A stretch of 64,000 nt of DNA from Alphaproteobacteria bacterium (lineage in GTDB: Bacteria; Myxococcota_A; UBA796; GCA-2862545): contig JACKER010000011.1 in assembly GCA_020632925.1 (NCBI GenBank), forward strand, positions 124,001 through 188,000, in the 5' to 3' direction. The translations under genes were made by a program, and so were the position numbers. A model generated the notes under the pieces. That model had not been told where the DNA came from. It saw only the letters and a list, made by a program, of their open reading frames with translations, and made no database searches. Positions 37,453 through 44,983 of this stretch are shown piece after piece. The stretch's first letter is position 1. Every line of letters starts with the position of its first letter.

Positions 37453-39090
37453 TCAGCTCAGCGAGACGAGGAAGGCGTCGATTCGAGCCAGGGTCTCGGT
37501 GCGGCCGAGGAACGCCAGCGTGTCCTGGATCTCGGGGCTCACGCCGTCGCCCGACACGGCCACCCGCACGGGCTGCGCGACCTTACCGAAGCCGAGCCCC
37601 GTGTCGTCCGCGAGGCGCTGGAACATGGCCGCGAGCGCGTCGGCGCCGAAGTCCTCCTGCGCGGAGAGCGTGTCGCGGGTCGCCCGCAGCCGCTCGACGC
37701 CGCCGTCGGCCAGGACGTGCTTCTTCACCTGCTTCTCGGCCCACGTCGTCGGGCGGACGAACAGGAAGCCTCCGAGGCGGTGGAGGTCCTCGAAGGTCCG
37801 CGCGCGCGGCCGGTACATCCGGATCATCGCCCGGCGCCCGGCCTCGTCCAGCGCGTGCAAGGGCGAGCCGTGGACGGCGTCGAGCCACTCTCCGAGGTGC
37901 TCGAGCAGCGTGTCCTCGGGCAGGGACTTCATGTACTCCTGGTTCATCCAGAGCAGCTTGTCCGCGTCGAAGCGCGCCGCGGTCTTCTGGACGCGGTCGA
38001 TCGAGAAGACGGCGACCATCTCGTCCCGGGTCAGGACCTCGCGGTCGTCCCCGGGCGACCAGCCGAGCAGGCACAGGTAGTTGACGATGGCCTCGGGCAG
38101 GTAGCCGTCGCGGCGGAAGTCGTTCACCTCGATGAGCGGCAGCGTGGCACCCGTCGCGCGGGCCACCGCCTCGGCCATCGAGACGCCGTCGTGCTTCTTC
38201 GCCATGAACGCGACCAGGTCCTCCCGGTCGATGCCGGCCTCCTCGGCCAGCCAGGTCCAGGTCTTGGCGTCCGCCCCCGTGCTCTTGGCCTTCTCCCTGG
38301 CCTTCTCCCGCGCGACCCGCGCCTTGTCCCGCTTGCTCATCTTCTGGCCGGTGGGGTTGAAGATGAGCGGCAGGTGGCCGTGCTGCGGCGCGCGCCAGCC
38401 GAACGCTTCGTAGAGGAGCAGGTGCTTGTGCGTGTTCATCAGGTGCTCCTGCCCGCGGAGTACGAGATCGATCTGCATGTCGTGGTCGTCCACCACGACG
38501 GCGAAGTGGTACGTCGGGAAGCCGTCGTCCTTGAGGATGACGAAGTCGTCGACGGTGTCCTCGTCCACCGTGACCTCGCCGAGGATGCGGTCCACGACGG
38601 TCACGGGCTTGCGCGGCGTGGCGAAGCGGACGACCGGCAGACGCCCCTCGTCCCGCCAGGCGGCGATCTGGTCGGCGGTGTACGGCCGCCGGCGGTAGCG
38701 GAAGTTCTCCTTGGCGGCCTCGGCGTGCTTGCGCTCGACGTCGAGCTCCTCGCGCGACTCCCAGGCCTCGTAGGCCTTGCCCTCGTCGAGCAGCTGCTGC
38801 ACGCAAGCGCGGTACCGATCGAGACGCTGGCTCTGGAAGAAGGGTCCGAAGGTCTGGTCGGGCGTCCCCGGACCCTCGTCCCACAGCAGGTCGAGCCAGC
38901 GCATGTCGCGGAGGATGCCGTTGGCGGCCTCTTCGGTGGAGCGCGCCTGGTCCGTGTCTTCGATCCGCAGCAGGAAGTGCCCGCCGCTGCCGTGCGCCTC
39001 GAGCAGGCAGTACAGGGCGGTGCGGACGCCGCCCACGTGCAGCGAGCCGGTGGGCGAGGGAGCGAAGCGGGTGCGCAGGGGCGCGGTCAT
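37453..39090 (-). CDS. gltX: Glutamyl-tRNA synthetase
   Basis: A 545-residue class I aminoacyl-tRNA synthetase: FAPSPTGSLHVGG (HIGH-like, about residues 9-21), LRIEDTDQAR, VDDHDMQIDLVLRGQEHL, and GQKMSKRD (KMSKS loop, about residue 249). The C-terminal half is the helical anticodon-binding region. It is about 70 residues longer than typical bacterial GltX. Part of the excess is a charged helical insertion directly after KMSKRD (ARVAREKAREKAKSTGADAK and following). Whether it charges tRNA-Glu only or is non-discriminating cannot be told from sequence. Confidence 0.95.
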   Translation of the reverse strand: MTAPLRTRFAPSPTGSLHVGGVRTALYCLLEAHGSGGHFLLRIEDTDQARSTEEAANGILRDMRWLDLLWDEGPGTPDQTFGPFFQSQRLDRYRACVQQLLDEGKAYEAWESREELDVERKHAEAAKENFRYRRRPYTADQIAAWRDEGRLPVVRFATPRKPVTVVDRILGEVTVDEDTVDDFVILKDDGFPTYHFAVVVDDHDMQIDLVLRGQEHLMNTHKHLLLYEAFGWRAPQHGHLPLIFNPTGQKMSKRDKARVAREKAREKAKSTGADAKTWTWLAEEAGIDREDLVAFMAKKHDGVSMAEAVARATGATLPLIEVNDFRRDGYLPEAIVNYLCLLGWSPGDDREVLTRDEMVAVFSIDRVQKTAARFDADKLLWMNQEYMKSLPEDTLLEHLGEWLDAVHGSPLHALDEAGRRAMIRMYRPRARTFEDLHRLGGFLFVRPTTWAEKQVKKHVLADGGVERLRATRDTLSAQEDFGADALAAMFQRLADDTGLGFGKVAQPVRVAVSGDGVSPEIQDTLAFLGRTETLARIDAFLVSLS

Positions 39091-39127
39091 CGAGGCCTCC
39101 GCTCCCGGGACTATCTCGGGGGCAGGG

Positions 39128-39808
39128 TCACGCCACGCCGACGCCCACGCCCTCCAGCAGCCGCAGCACCACGTCCCGGTGCATGTCGATGCGCCGCCGC
39201 TCGGGGAAGCCGGACCAGGTCTCGACGCACACGCCGATGCACCCGATGCGGTCCACGATGATCTCGGTCGAGCTCGTGGCCACGGGGTAGTACAGGGTGG
39301 CCCAGCGCTCCTCGGGGTCGGGGATCACCTCGTTCATCCCGTCCACCACCTGCTGCAGCAGCGGGGGACAGGGGTCGACCCCGTAGACCAGGGTCTGGCC
39401 GAAGCTCGGGACGACGGCGGGGTCGTACCGCTTGCGCGACTCGTGCAGCGTCGCGACGAGCGCGGGTCGCTCGCTCTCGCACAGCGCGAGGTAGGTCGCG
39501 GCGAGGCGGGTCTCGTAGCGCTCGCCGGCCGGATCGCCCGGGAAGCTGCGGTTGAGGTCGAGCCCGCCCTCCACGGCGCGCGTGCGCGCCCGGTACGCGG
39601 GCGGGTTCATCACGGGGATCACGACCAGCCGTCCGCGCCGCGGCCGCAGCCCCTCCTCGAGCAGCTCCTGGAGCGCGTGCACGCCTGCGATCTCGTCGCC
39701 GTGGATGCCCGCCTGGACGAGTGCCGTGGGCCCGGGCTCGCGCGCGTCGAGGACGGTGGCGTGGACGGTGGGCCAGAGGGTGTGGTGGCCGGGCGCCAGG
39801 CGGGACAA
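39128..39808 (-). CDS. Succinylglutamate desuccinylase/aspartoacylase-like zinc hydrolase (M14-like)
   Basis: A 226-residue protein with the AstE/AspA zinc site: QAGIHGDEIAGVHAL (His and Glu, about residues 35-48), DLNRSFPGD and VATLHESRKRYDP (His, about 118). This fits the small M14-like desuccinylase/deacylase family acting on N-acyl or peptide substrates. The TTG start at 39808 is supported by GGAGG 4-5 bases upstream; the open frame extends far beyond but is the shadow of other genes there. It lies directly downstream of gltX with a 37-bp gap. Substrate unknown. Confidence 0.8.
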   Translation of the reverse strand: MSRLAPGHHTLWPTVHATVLDAREPGPTALVQAGIHGDEIAGVHALQELLEEGLRPRRGRLVVIPVMNPPAYRARTRAVEGGLDLNRSFPGDPAGERYETRLAATYLALCESERPALVATLHESRKRYDPAVVPSFGQTLVYGVDPCPPLLQQVVDGMNEVIPDPEERWATLYYPVATSSTEIIVDRIGCIGVCVETWSGFPERRRIDMHRDVVLRLLEGVGVGVA

Positions 39809-39905
39809 GGGACCTCCGGGGAGGAGATGGGGAGCGCATGTTACGCTCGCGCGCGGTGGAACGTGCGCACCCGGTCGTGGGTTGTGTCGCGCGACGGAGA
39901 GAGCG

Positions 39906-40538
39906 GTGCTCGTGTTGACCCTGCCCATGTCCGCGTCGGCGGCGGAGCCCGAGCCCGTGGTGGCCGTGGGCGATGGCATCGTCGTGCCCACGGCGGCCCC
40001 GGGGGACGTGGCGTCGGGCGGCTTCGTGGCCGTGCTGGCGGACTGCCTCGAGGAGCGCTCGCCCGCCCGCTTCCGGGTCGTGGATCGCGCCGTGGCCGGG
40101 GAGACGCTGGAGACGTTCCGCGGCAAGCTCGGCGAGGTGCGCGAGCTCGGCCCCTCCTGGGTCATCGTGACGCTCGGGGCGCGAGAGCTCGCCGTCGCCG
40201 AGGCCGACCCGAAGGCGGTGGGCTCGGAGCTGGGCGCTGTCGTCGCCGAGCTGCGCAAGGGGAAGGGCCCTTCGGTCGTGCTGGTGGGCCCCGTGCCCCC
40301 GACCCTGGCGGAGGAGGAGGCCCAGGCGACTGCGGACGCGCGGGTGAAGGCGTTCAACGAGGTGGTGGCGTCGGTCGCCGGGGGCGCGCGCGGGGTCTTC
40401 CACGTCGACCCGCTGGTGGAGTGGACCCGCGCGGAGCATCCCCGGGCCGGGCTGGTCTCCGAGACGGGGAGCCTGTCGGATCAGGGCCAGGCGAAGGTGG
40501 CAGCGTCGGTGTGCGACGTGGTGATGTCACCGCGCTGA
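39906..40538 (+). CDS. SGNH/GDSL-hydrolase-like protein with degenerate catalytic sites
   Basis: A 210-residue protein with a leader peptide (LVLTLPMSASAA) followed by an SGNH-fold pattern: VVAVGDGIVVP as block I, SWVIVTLGARELA as the block III region, and VVLVGPVPP. In active enzymes block I reads GDSI with the nucleophilic Ser; here it is GDGI. The C-terminal DxxH that supplies Asp and His appears as SLSDQG without His. It therefore looks catalytically dead, or the family assignment is only structural. GTG at 39906 is chosen for the leader and the upstream GGAGAG. A hexamer array begins 27 bp after the stop. Confidence 0.6.
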   Translation: MLVLTLPMSASAAEPEPVVAVGDGIVVPTAAPGDVASGGFVAVLADCLEERSPARFRVVDRAVAGETLETFRGKLGEVRELGPSWVIVTLGARELAVAEADPKAVGSELGAVVAELRKGKGPSVVLVGPVPPTLAEEEAQATADARVKAFNEVVASVAGGARGVFHVDPLVEWTRAEHPRAGLVSETGSLSDQGQAKVAASVCDVVMSPR

Positions 40539-40969
40539 TCCACCTCTCGACCTGCCCCCACCTTCCCGTGCCCGTGCCCGTGCCCGTGCCCGATCGGACG
40601 CTGGAAGCGCCTCCTCGGAAATGATCAATGATTACGTCCTGACACCTGCCTGGGCCAGCCTCTGCTCCGCCAGGTGCCTCCGCTCCCGCTCCCGCTCCCG
40701 CTCCCGAACGCGCCGGCACAGCGCGTTGGCGTGGTGTGGCCGCCAGATGGCCGGGGATGCGGTCGTATCTCTCGACACGTCCCATCCTTCGGGTGGTCGG
40801 AGGTTCGACCCGGCGCCGACGCCTCCGAAATCGCCTCGGGAGCGGGAGCGGGAGCGGGAGCGGGAGCGGGTGGTCGTTCCCTGGAGGCCGTCGGAGGTAT
40901 GCCGGCGCCGCTTCCGAGCATCGCGCCCCGGGCACGGGCACGGGCGCGGGGAGCTTGCTTTGCTCGGCT
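40539..40969. repeat. Non-coding repeat island 2 with nested inverted hexamer arrays
   Basis: This 431-bp gap holds no credible gene. Outer arms are CCCGTG x4 (40565-40588) and CACGGG x2 plus a variant (40933-40950), which are reverse complements. Inner arms are CTCCCG x4 (40683-40706) and CGGGAG x5 (40837-40866), also reverse complements. Between and beside them are short GC-rich hairpin modules that look like diverged copies: one near 40798-40829 (CGGAGG ... CGGCGCCG ... CCTCCG) and one near 40895-40918 (TCGGAGG ... CCGGCGCCG ... TTCCGA). The whole unit could fold as a nested stem. Confidence 0.85.
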
Positions 40970-41968
40970 CTAGTGGCAGCAGGTACCCGTGTTCCAGATC
41001 GCCCGGCCCCGCTCGTAGATCACGACGTTGCCGTCGTCCTGCACCGACAGCGACGCTCCCGGGTGGCTCCAGGTGTGGCTGTCCCACAGCGGGCGACCGT
41101 CCCGATCGTAGACGACCATGTTCCCGTCGCCCTGCATCCACATCACCGCGCCCGGGTGACCCCAGGTGCCGCTCGACCACATCGCGCCACTGCGGCCGTA
41201 CAGCACCAGGTTGCCGTCGTCCTGCATCCACAGGCTGAACCGTCCGTCGCAGCTGGGCATGAAGCTGTTCGCGGGAAGCCCCTGGTTCGCGCCCACGAAG
41301 CCGCAGCCCCCCGGGTGCGTCGGCACCGCCACGCTCCCCGAGCCGCCCGAGGAGCCGCCGCTGGAACCACCGCTGTTCGGCGTCGGCTGGCCGCCGCAGG
41401 CCGTCGGGCTGGTCTCCTCGAGCAGCGAGAACGGGTTGATGTCGTGGCTGTAGTCGCCCCAGGGGGACACGTTGAAGTGCAGGTGGTCGGACTGGGTGCC
41501 CGTGAGCCCCATGTAGCCGAGCAGATCGCCCGACTTCACCTTCTGGCCGACCTGCACGACCGCCTGGTCGAGGTGGCCGTAGTAGTACTCCCAGCCGCAG
41601 GCGTCCTGGATGCGCACCCGAAGGCCCGAGGTGGAGCTGGGCGTGCCGACCGCGACCACCGTGGCGTCCGCGACGGCGACCAGCGGCGCGCGGTGCCAGG
41701 CGAACACGTCGATGCCGTGGTGGCTGCCGCCCCAGTCGCTGTTCGCGTTGGCGTCGGGGCAGCTGATGCGGCAGGTGCCGGTGCCGCAGCTGGCGTTGTC
41801 GTAGCCGATGTTGTGCTCCCCAGCGACGGGGAACGTGTCCATCAGCGGGTCACAGACCGCCGCGCGGTCGACGTCGAGGTCCTCGAGGGCGTCGGGGGGC
41901 AGCAGGGTGGGCTCGCACGCGACGGCCGAGAACAGGAACAGCACAGATGGATGCGACAGACGAGACAT
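40970..41968 (-). CDS. M23 (LytM) peptidase-like lipoprotein with C-terminal bulb-type lectin domain
   Basis: A 332-residue exported protein. The leader VLFLFSAVAC gives a probable lipoprotein Cys. Residues 50-190 are a LytM/M23 zinc endopeptidase-like domain: HHGIDVFA (His and Asp, about residue 82), YYYGHLDQ, KVKSGDLLGYMG and SDHLHFNV. A Gly/Ser linker (SGGSSGGSSGGSG) leads to three bulb-type lectin repeats, QDDGNLVLY, QGDGNMVVY and QDDGNVVIY, each followed by a Trp, which normally bind mannose-type sugars. The protein probably cleaves peptidoglycan cross-links or crosslink-like peptides while anchored to glycans. It lies between two repeat islands. Confidence 0.88.
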   Translation of the reverse strand: MSRLSHPSVLFLFSAVACEPTLLPPDALEDLDVDRAAVCDPLMDTFPVAGEHNIGYDNASCGTGTCRISCPDANANSDWGGSHHGIDVFAWHRAPLVAVADATVVAVGTPSSTSGLRVRIQDACGWEYYYGHLDQAVVQVGQKVKSGDLLGYMGLTGTQSDHLHFNVSPWGDYSHDINPFSLLEETSPTACGGQPTPNSGGSSGGSSGGSGSVAVPTHPGGCGFVGANQGLPANSFMPSCDGRFSLWMQDDGNLVLYGRSGAMWSSGTWGHPGAVMWMQGDGNMVVYDRDGRPLWDSHTWSHPGASLSVQDDGNVVIYERGRAIWNTGTCCH

Positions 41969-42268
41969 CGGGTCCTCCCGCCACGACAGCTATGGGAGGG
42001 CCTTTCGACGGTCGTCTGAAACGCGCTGAAGCGGGCTCAACATCCGGGCTACAGGCTAGAGGCTACGGGCTCCAGCGCTCCCGAACGCGCGGCAGGTCGG
42101 AGTGACTCGCCGCTCGTTGGCCGGTACACGGCGGGGGACGGCTGCGAACGCCGCCGATGAACGGCGTGCCGGCCCCCTCGGGTCGTCGAGCCTGAAGCCC
42201 GTGGCTCGCGGTCTGGGGCCCGAAGCCTGTTGCCCGTAGCCCTGGCCTCTGGCCCGAATCCCCAGGAT
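41969..42268. repeat. Non-coding heptamer island A
   Basis: A 300-bp gap between two minus-strand genes. A left arm at 42047-42074 is made of heptamers GGCTACA, GGCTAGA, GGCTACG and GGCTCCA. The right arm at about 42224-42254 reads GCCTGTT, GCCCGTA, GCCCTGG and CCTCTGG, which is the inverted motif. The 150-bp core between them is GC-rich and has no ORF of note. Island B at 52.1 kb has the same design. Confidence 0.7.
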
Positions 42269-42838
42269 CTACCGCGTGAGCTCGGCCACCACGCAGCGGG
42301 AGGTGTCGAACGTGGGGTCGAGCGCCCGGTCGCCGCCGGCGAGCAGCGCCTGCGGGTCGTGGCCGAAGACCACGCAGTCCGCGAGGTCGCCCTCGATGTC
42401 CTGGACGGCCACCGCGTACGTCAGGCGCCCAGCGCCCGGGTCCGAGCAGGCGAACGCGCTGGTCACGTCGGGGATGTACTGGTCGGTGCGGACGCCAGCG
42501 TGGATGTCGACCTCGAGCTCGTCCCAGGCGCCGCAGACGTCGTGCCCGACGGACTCGAGCGCGTGCTCCTCGGCCCACTGCGGGGAGCCGCCCGAGGTGT
42601 CCTGGACGAACACCTGGCCTCCCGAGGTCCAGCCCTCCGTCTGGAACCACAGCGTCATGTCGTCGTCGGCGCAGGTGATGCGCGAGTGCGTGACCAGGAC
42701 GGGACCCTCGTAGACCACCAGGCAGTCGTCGGCCGACATTGTTCCTCCGGTCACGCGCGGACCGAACCCGGTCTCCGTGAACGTCGCGAAGTCGGCCCTC
42801 GACCCACAGCCCGCCAACGCCACCCACATCGCGATCAT
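42269..42838 (-). CDS. Lipoprotein of unknown function
   Basis: A 189-residue protein with a short uncharged signal (IAMWVALAGC, Cys at residue 11) and a well-placed GGGAGG ribosome-binding site. The mature part has several Cys (ADDCLVVYEG, ITCADDD, HDVCGAWDE, AFACSDPG, SRCVVAEL) and beta-rich sequence, suggesting a disulfide-stabilised extracytoplasmic domain. No family was recognised. It lies downstream of polX on the same strand, 43 bp away. Confidence 0.65.
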   Translation of the reverse strand: MIAMWVALAGCGSRADFATFTETGFGPRVTGGTMSADDCLVVYEGPVLVTHSRITCADDDMTLWFQTEGWTSGGQVFVQDTSGGSPQWAEEHALESVGHDVCGAWDELEVDIHAGVRTDQYIPDVTSAFACSDPGAGRLTYAVAVQDIEGDLADCVVFGHDPQALLAGGDRALDPTFDTSRCVVAELTR

Positions 42839-42881
42839 CGATCCTCCCGACCAATGGGGTGTCGCCGCCCCCGCCGTCCCT

Positions 42882-44924
42882 TCAAGAAATCTTCGACAAG
42901 ATCTCGAACGCCACCATCATCGGGTTCTCCCCGAGCGTCCGCAGCGCGTCCTCGAGCGGGCCGTCGCCGCTGTTGCGCAGCCAGTCGTCCAGCCGCTCGC
43001 GCAGCGCGTCGTCCACCTCGGCGCGCGCCAGCCGGCCGGCGAGATCGGCGTCGTCGTCGGGCGCGTCCGCGGCCGCGAGATCGTCGACCTCCTCGGGCCA
43101 GTGCTCGTCCGCCACGGGCTCGTGGGCCACGACCTCGACGACACCGGGCTCGGGGGAGGGGAGCGCGCCGAGCGCCAGCCCTCGCGTCCGGAAGCGCTCC
43201 CGCCGAAGCTCCGCCAGGTGCTCGAAGGGCTTCGTGTTCGCGATGTCCCGCGCCTCCGCCCACCCGCGCCGCGCGGTGATCACCCCGTACTCCTGGCGCG
43301 AGAGGTGACCGGGCGCGTGCGCGTCCGTGTTCACCACGAGGTGCACGCCCATCTCCTTCGCGCGCCGGCAGGCCACGTCCGGCAGGTCCATGCGGTACGG
43401 GTTGCCGTTGACCTCCATCGCGACGCCCGTGCGACGGGCCGCCTGGAACAGCCGCTCCCAGTCGAGCTCGGCGCCGCCACGCCGATCGAGGCGCCGGGCC
43501 GTCGGGTGCCCGATGCAGTCGACGAGGCCGGTCTCCATCGCCGCGATCAGGCGCGTGGTCATCGCCTCGCCGTTCATGTCCAGGTGGCTGTGGACGCTCG
43601 CGACGACCCAGTCGAGCCCGCGCAGCACCTGCTCGTCGAGGTCGAGCGAGCCGTCGCCCAGGATGTCGACCTCGGTGCCCGCGGCGATCCGCAGGCGCCC
43701 GATCCGGTCCTCGACCTCCCGCAGGTGGCGCACCTGGGCGAGCAGCCGCCCCTCGTCGAGCCCGTTCGCCACCTCGAGCGACTTCGTGTGGTCGGTGATC
43801 GCGATGTACGCGTGGCCCAGCGCGATGGCGGCGCGCGCCATGTCCTCGGCGGTGCCTTTCCCGTCAGAGGCGACCGTGTGCATGTGCAGGTCGCCCTTCA
43901 GATCGCCGGCGACGAGGAGCCGCGGCAGCCGTCCCTGCTCGCCGGCCTCGATCTCGCCCGTGTTCTCGCGCAGCTCGGGCTCGATGAACGGGAGCTTGGC
44001 GGCCGCGAAGATGTCCTCCTCCGTGCCCCCGGGGTGGACGCGGATCTCGGTGTCGCGGACGAAGATGCCCTTGTCGCTGATCTTGAGGCCCGCCACCCGC
44101 AGGCCGCGGCTCCGCACCGCGATGTTGTGGAGCTGGGAGCCCGTGAAGTAGTGCAGGCCGGCGCCCCAGTTCTCGGGCGGGAGCACGCGCAGGTCGCACT
44201 GCTGGCGGTTGAGCAGGCGCACCGAGCAGCGCCCCTCGCCGCGGACCAGCACCTCCTCCACCTCGGGCAGCGTCACGAAGCGCGCCGCCACCCGCCCCGG
44301 GTCGTCGCTCGCCACCAGCACGTCGAGGTCGCCGATCGTGGCCTTGCCGCGCCGCAGGCTGCCCGCGAGCGTGATCCGCTGGATCTCGGGCAGCCCCTCC
44401 ATCCCCGCGAGCACGCGCGCGCCCATCCGGCGGGCGTCGACGTACGCGATGCGGCCGATACGGTGCTTGTGGTCCTGCAGCGCCTTCATCAGCTTCTCGG
44501 CCGTCTTCTGGCCCATGCGCGGCAGCTTCGCGACGTCGCCGCGGATCAGCGCGCGCTCCAGCTCCTCGATCGAGCGGATCTTCAGGTGCTGCCAGAGCCG
44601 GCGGGCGGTCGAGGCGCCGATGCCCTTCACGTCGAGCAGATCGCGCAGGCCGGGCGGGAGCTGGCGGCGCAGCTCGCGCAGGTCGTCGCAGGTGCCCTCG
44701 CGCAGGATCTGCTTGACCCGGCGCACGGTGCCCGGACCGATGCCGGCGCGCTTCTCGAACGTGCCGTAGCGGATCCCCGTCGCGAGGTCCTCGGGCAGGT
44801 TCTCGATGATGCGCGCAGCGCGGCGGAACGAGCGGATCCGGTGCTCGTCCCCGCCCACGATGTGCGTCAGATCGGCCATCTCCGAGAAGATCGCCGCGAC
44901 CTCGCCGTTCTCCATGCCTGGCAT
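42882..44924 (-). CDS. polX: DNA polymerase X family protein with PHP phosphoesterase domain
   Basis: A 680-residue repair polymerase. Residues 1-330 are PolX: helix-hairpin-helix elements (AGIGPGTVRRVK, KGIGASTARRLW), the nucleotidyl-transfer motif GSLRRGKATIGDLDVLV, and CDLRVLP with the third acidic residue. Residues 340-580 are a PHP domain with its metal-site motifs (GDLHMHTVASDG, ITDHTKS, ASVHSHLD, NTDAHAPGHL), which gives 3'-5' exonuclease or phosphoesterase activity in bacterial PolX. About 100 acidic helical residues are appended at the C-terminus, more than usual. The role is gap filling and end processing in base-excision repair. It is divergent, across 59 bp, from the RecA-like ATPase and DNA ligase. 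Confidence 0.93.
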   Translation of the reverse strand: MPGMENGEVAAIFSEMADLTHIVGGDEHRIRSFRRAARIIENLPEDLATGIRYGTFEKRAGIGPGTVRRVKQILREGTCDDLRELRRQLPPGLRDLLDVKGIGASTARRLWQHLKIRSIEELERALIRGDVAKLPRMGQKTAEKLMKALQDHKHRIGRIAYVDARRMGARVLAGMEGLPEIQRITLAGSLRRGKATIGDLDVLVASDDPGRVAARFVTLPEVEEVLVRGEGRCSVRLLNRQQCDLRVLPPENWGAGLHYFTGSQLHNIAVRSRGLRVAGLKISDKGIFVRDTEIRVHPGGTEEDIFAAAKLPFIEPELRENTGEIEAGEQGRLPRLLVAGDLKGDLHMHTVASDGKGTAEDMARAAIALGHAYIAITDHTKSLEVANGLDEGRLLAQVRHLREVEDRIGRLRIAAGTEVDILGDGSLDLDEQVLRGLDWVVASVHSHLDMNGEAMTTRLIAAMETGLVDCIGHPTARRLDRRGGAELDWERLFQAARRTGVAMEVNGNPYRMDLPDVACRRAKEMGVHLVVNTDAHAPGHLSRQEYGVITARRGWAEARDIANTKPFEHLAELRRERFRTRGLALGALPSPEPGVVEVVAHEPVADEHWPEEVDDLAAADAPDDDADLAGRLARAEVDDALRERLDDWLRNSGDGPLEDALRTLGENPMMVAFEILSKIS

Positions 44925-44983
44925 GCCCCGTGATCCTAGCGCGGGCAGGTCGTGGTAGGACGATGGCTCGCAGGAGGTCAGGC

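Noticed and set aside
40795..40835. GGTTCGACC in repeat island 2 considered as a tRNA T-arm
   Set aside because: No acceptor stem, D-arm or anticodon arm can be drawn around it; the segment is better explained as a CGGAGG/CCTCCG hairpin.
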